Below, piece after piece: positions 6,992-6,992 of a DNA stretch of 6,992 nt (position 1 is its first letter; each line of letters opens with the position of its first letter). Source of the DNA: Thaumarchaeota archaeon S13 (GTDB lineage Archaea; Thermoproteota; Nitrososphaeria; Nitrososphaerales; Nitrosopumilaceae); NCBI GenBank assembly GCA_003724275.1, contig RHFA01000147.1, positions 1 to 6,992 on the forward strand. Direction: 5' to 3'. Under the pieces are notes generated by a model. It saw nothing but the letters and a program-made list of their open reading frames with translations. It made no database searches and was not told where the DNA came from. Both the position numbers and the translations under genes were made by a program.

Positions 6992-6992
6992 T

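Noticed and set aside
6938..6992. Plus-strand gene starting at ATG 6938 (MAPCPHGHVSG)
   Set aside because: Third codon positions are often A or T, unlike the genes here; there is no Shine-Dalgarno and no well-spaced TATA box. The opposite strand looks more coding.

Overview
The window is a compact, GC-rich stretch of an archaeal chromosome. Several traits point to a thaumarchaeote (Nitrososphaerota). These are a bacterial-type grpE-dnaK pair combined with archaeal TiaS, archaeal RtcB and archaeal-type ribosomal protein S11; near-leaderless genes with TATA-like boxes about 25-31 nt upstream; and an intron-bearing tRNA. The GC richness, together with heavy use of the Ile codon ATA, suggests a GC-rich lineage such as the sponge symbionts (Cenarchaeum-like). 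The species cannot be fixed from sequence alone.

Layout, left to right. grpE (20-601, +) and dnaK (594-2531, +) overlap by 8 bp and encode the Hsp70 machine; no dnaJ follows. A TATA box and an initiator tRNA-Met(CAU) gene (2583-2673, +) come next. Its D-loop is 16 nt too long, and the extra bases fold into an almost ideal bulge-helix-bulge, so I read them as a 16-nt non-canonical intron (2602-2617). Convergent with it, and sharing its last 3 bp, is tiaS (2671-3972, -), the tRNA-Ile2 agmatidine synthetase. A 97-bp divergent promoter region separates tiaS from rps11 (probably 4070-4675, +), which carries an Ala/Glu/Pro/Gln-rich repetitive N-terminal extension. A tightly coupled three-gene minus-strand operon fills the rest: rtcB (5396-6838), a PDCD5-like small protein (4983-5399) and an unrecognised 103-residue protein (4672-4983). 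The last of these ends head-on into rps11 on a shared CTAG. The right end holds the rtcB promoter and possibly the 3' end of another minus-strand gene.

Functionally the window is mostly translation and tRNA maturation. An initiator tRNA with a D-loop intron would need cutting by the splicing endonuclease (not in the window) and sealing by RtcB (in the window). TiaS makes the tRNA that reads AUA, which is the commonest Ile codon in the dnaK and rps11 genes here despite the high GC. The main observation is the tRNA intron. No mobile element, CRISPR array or rRNA was seen.
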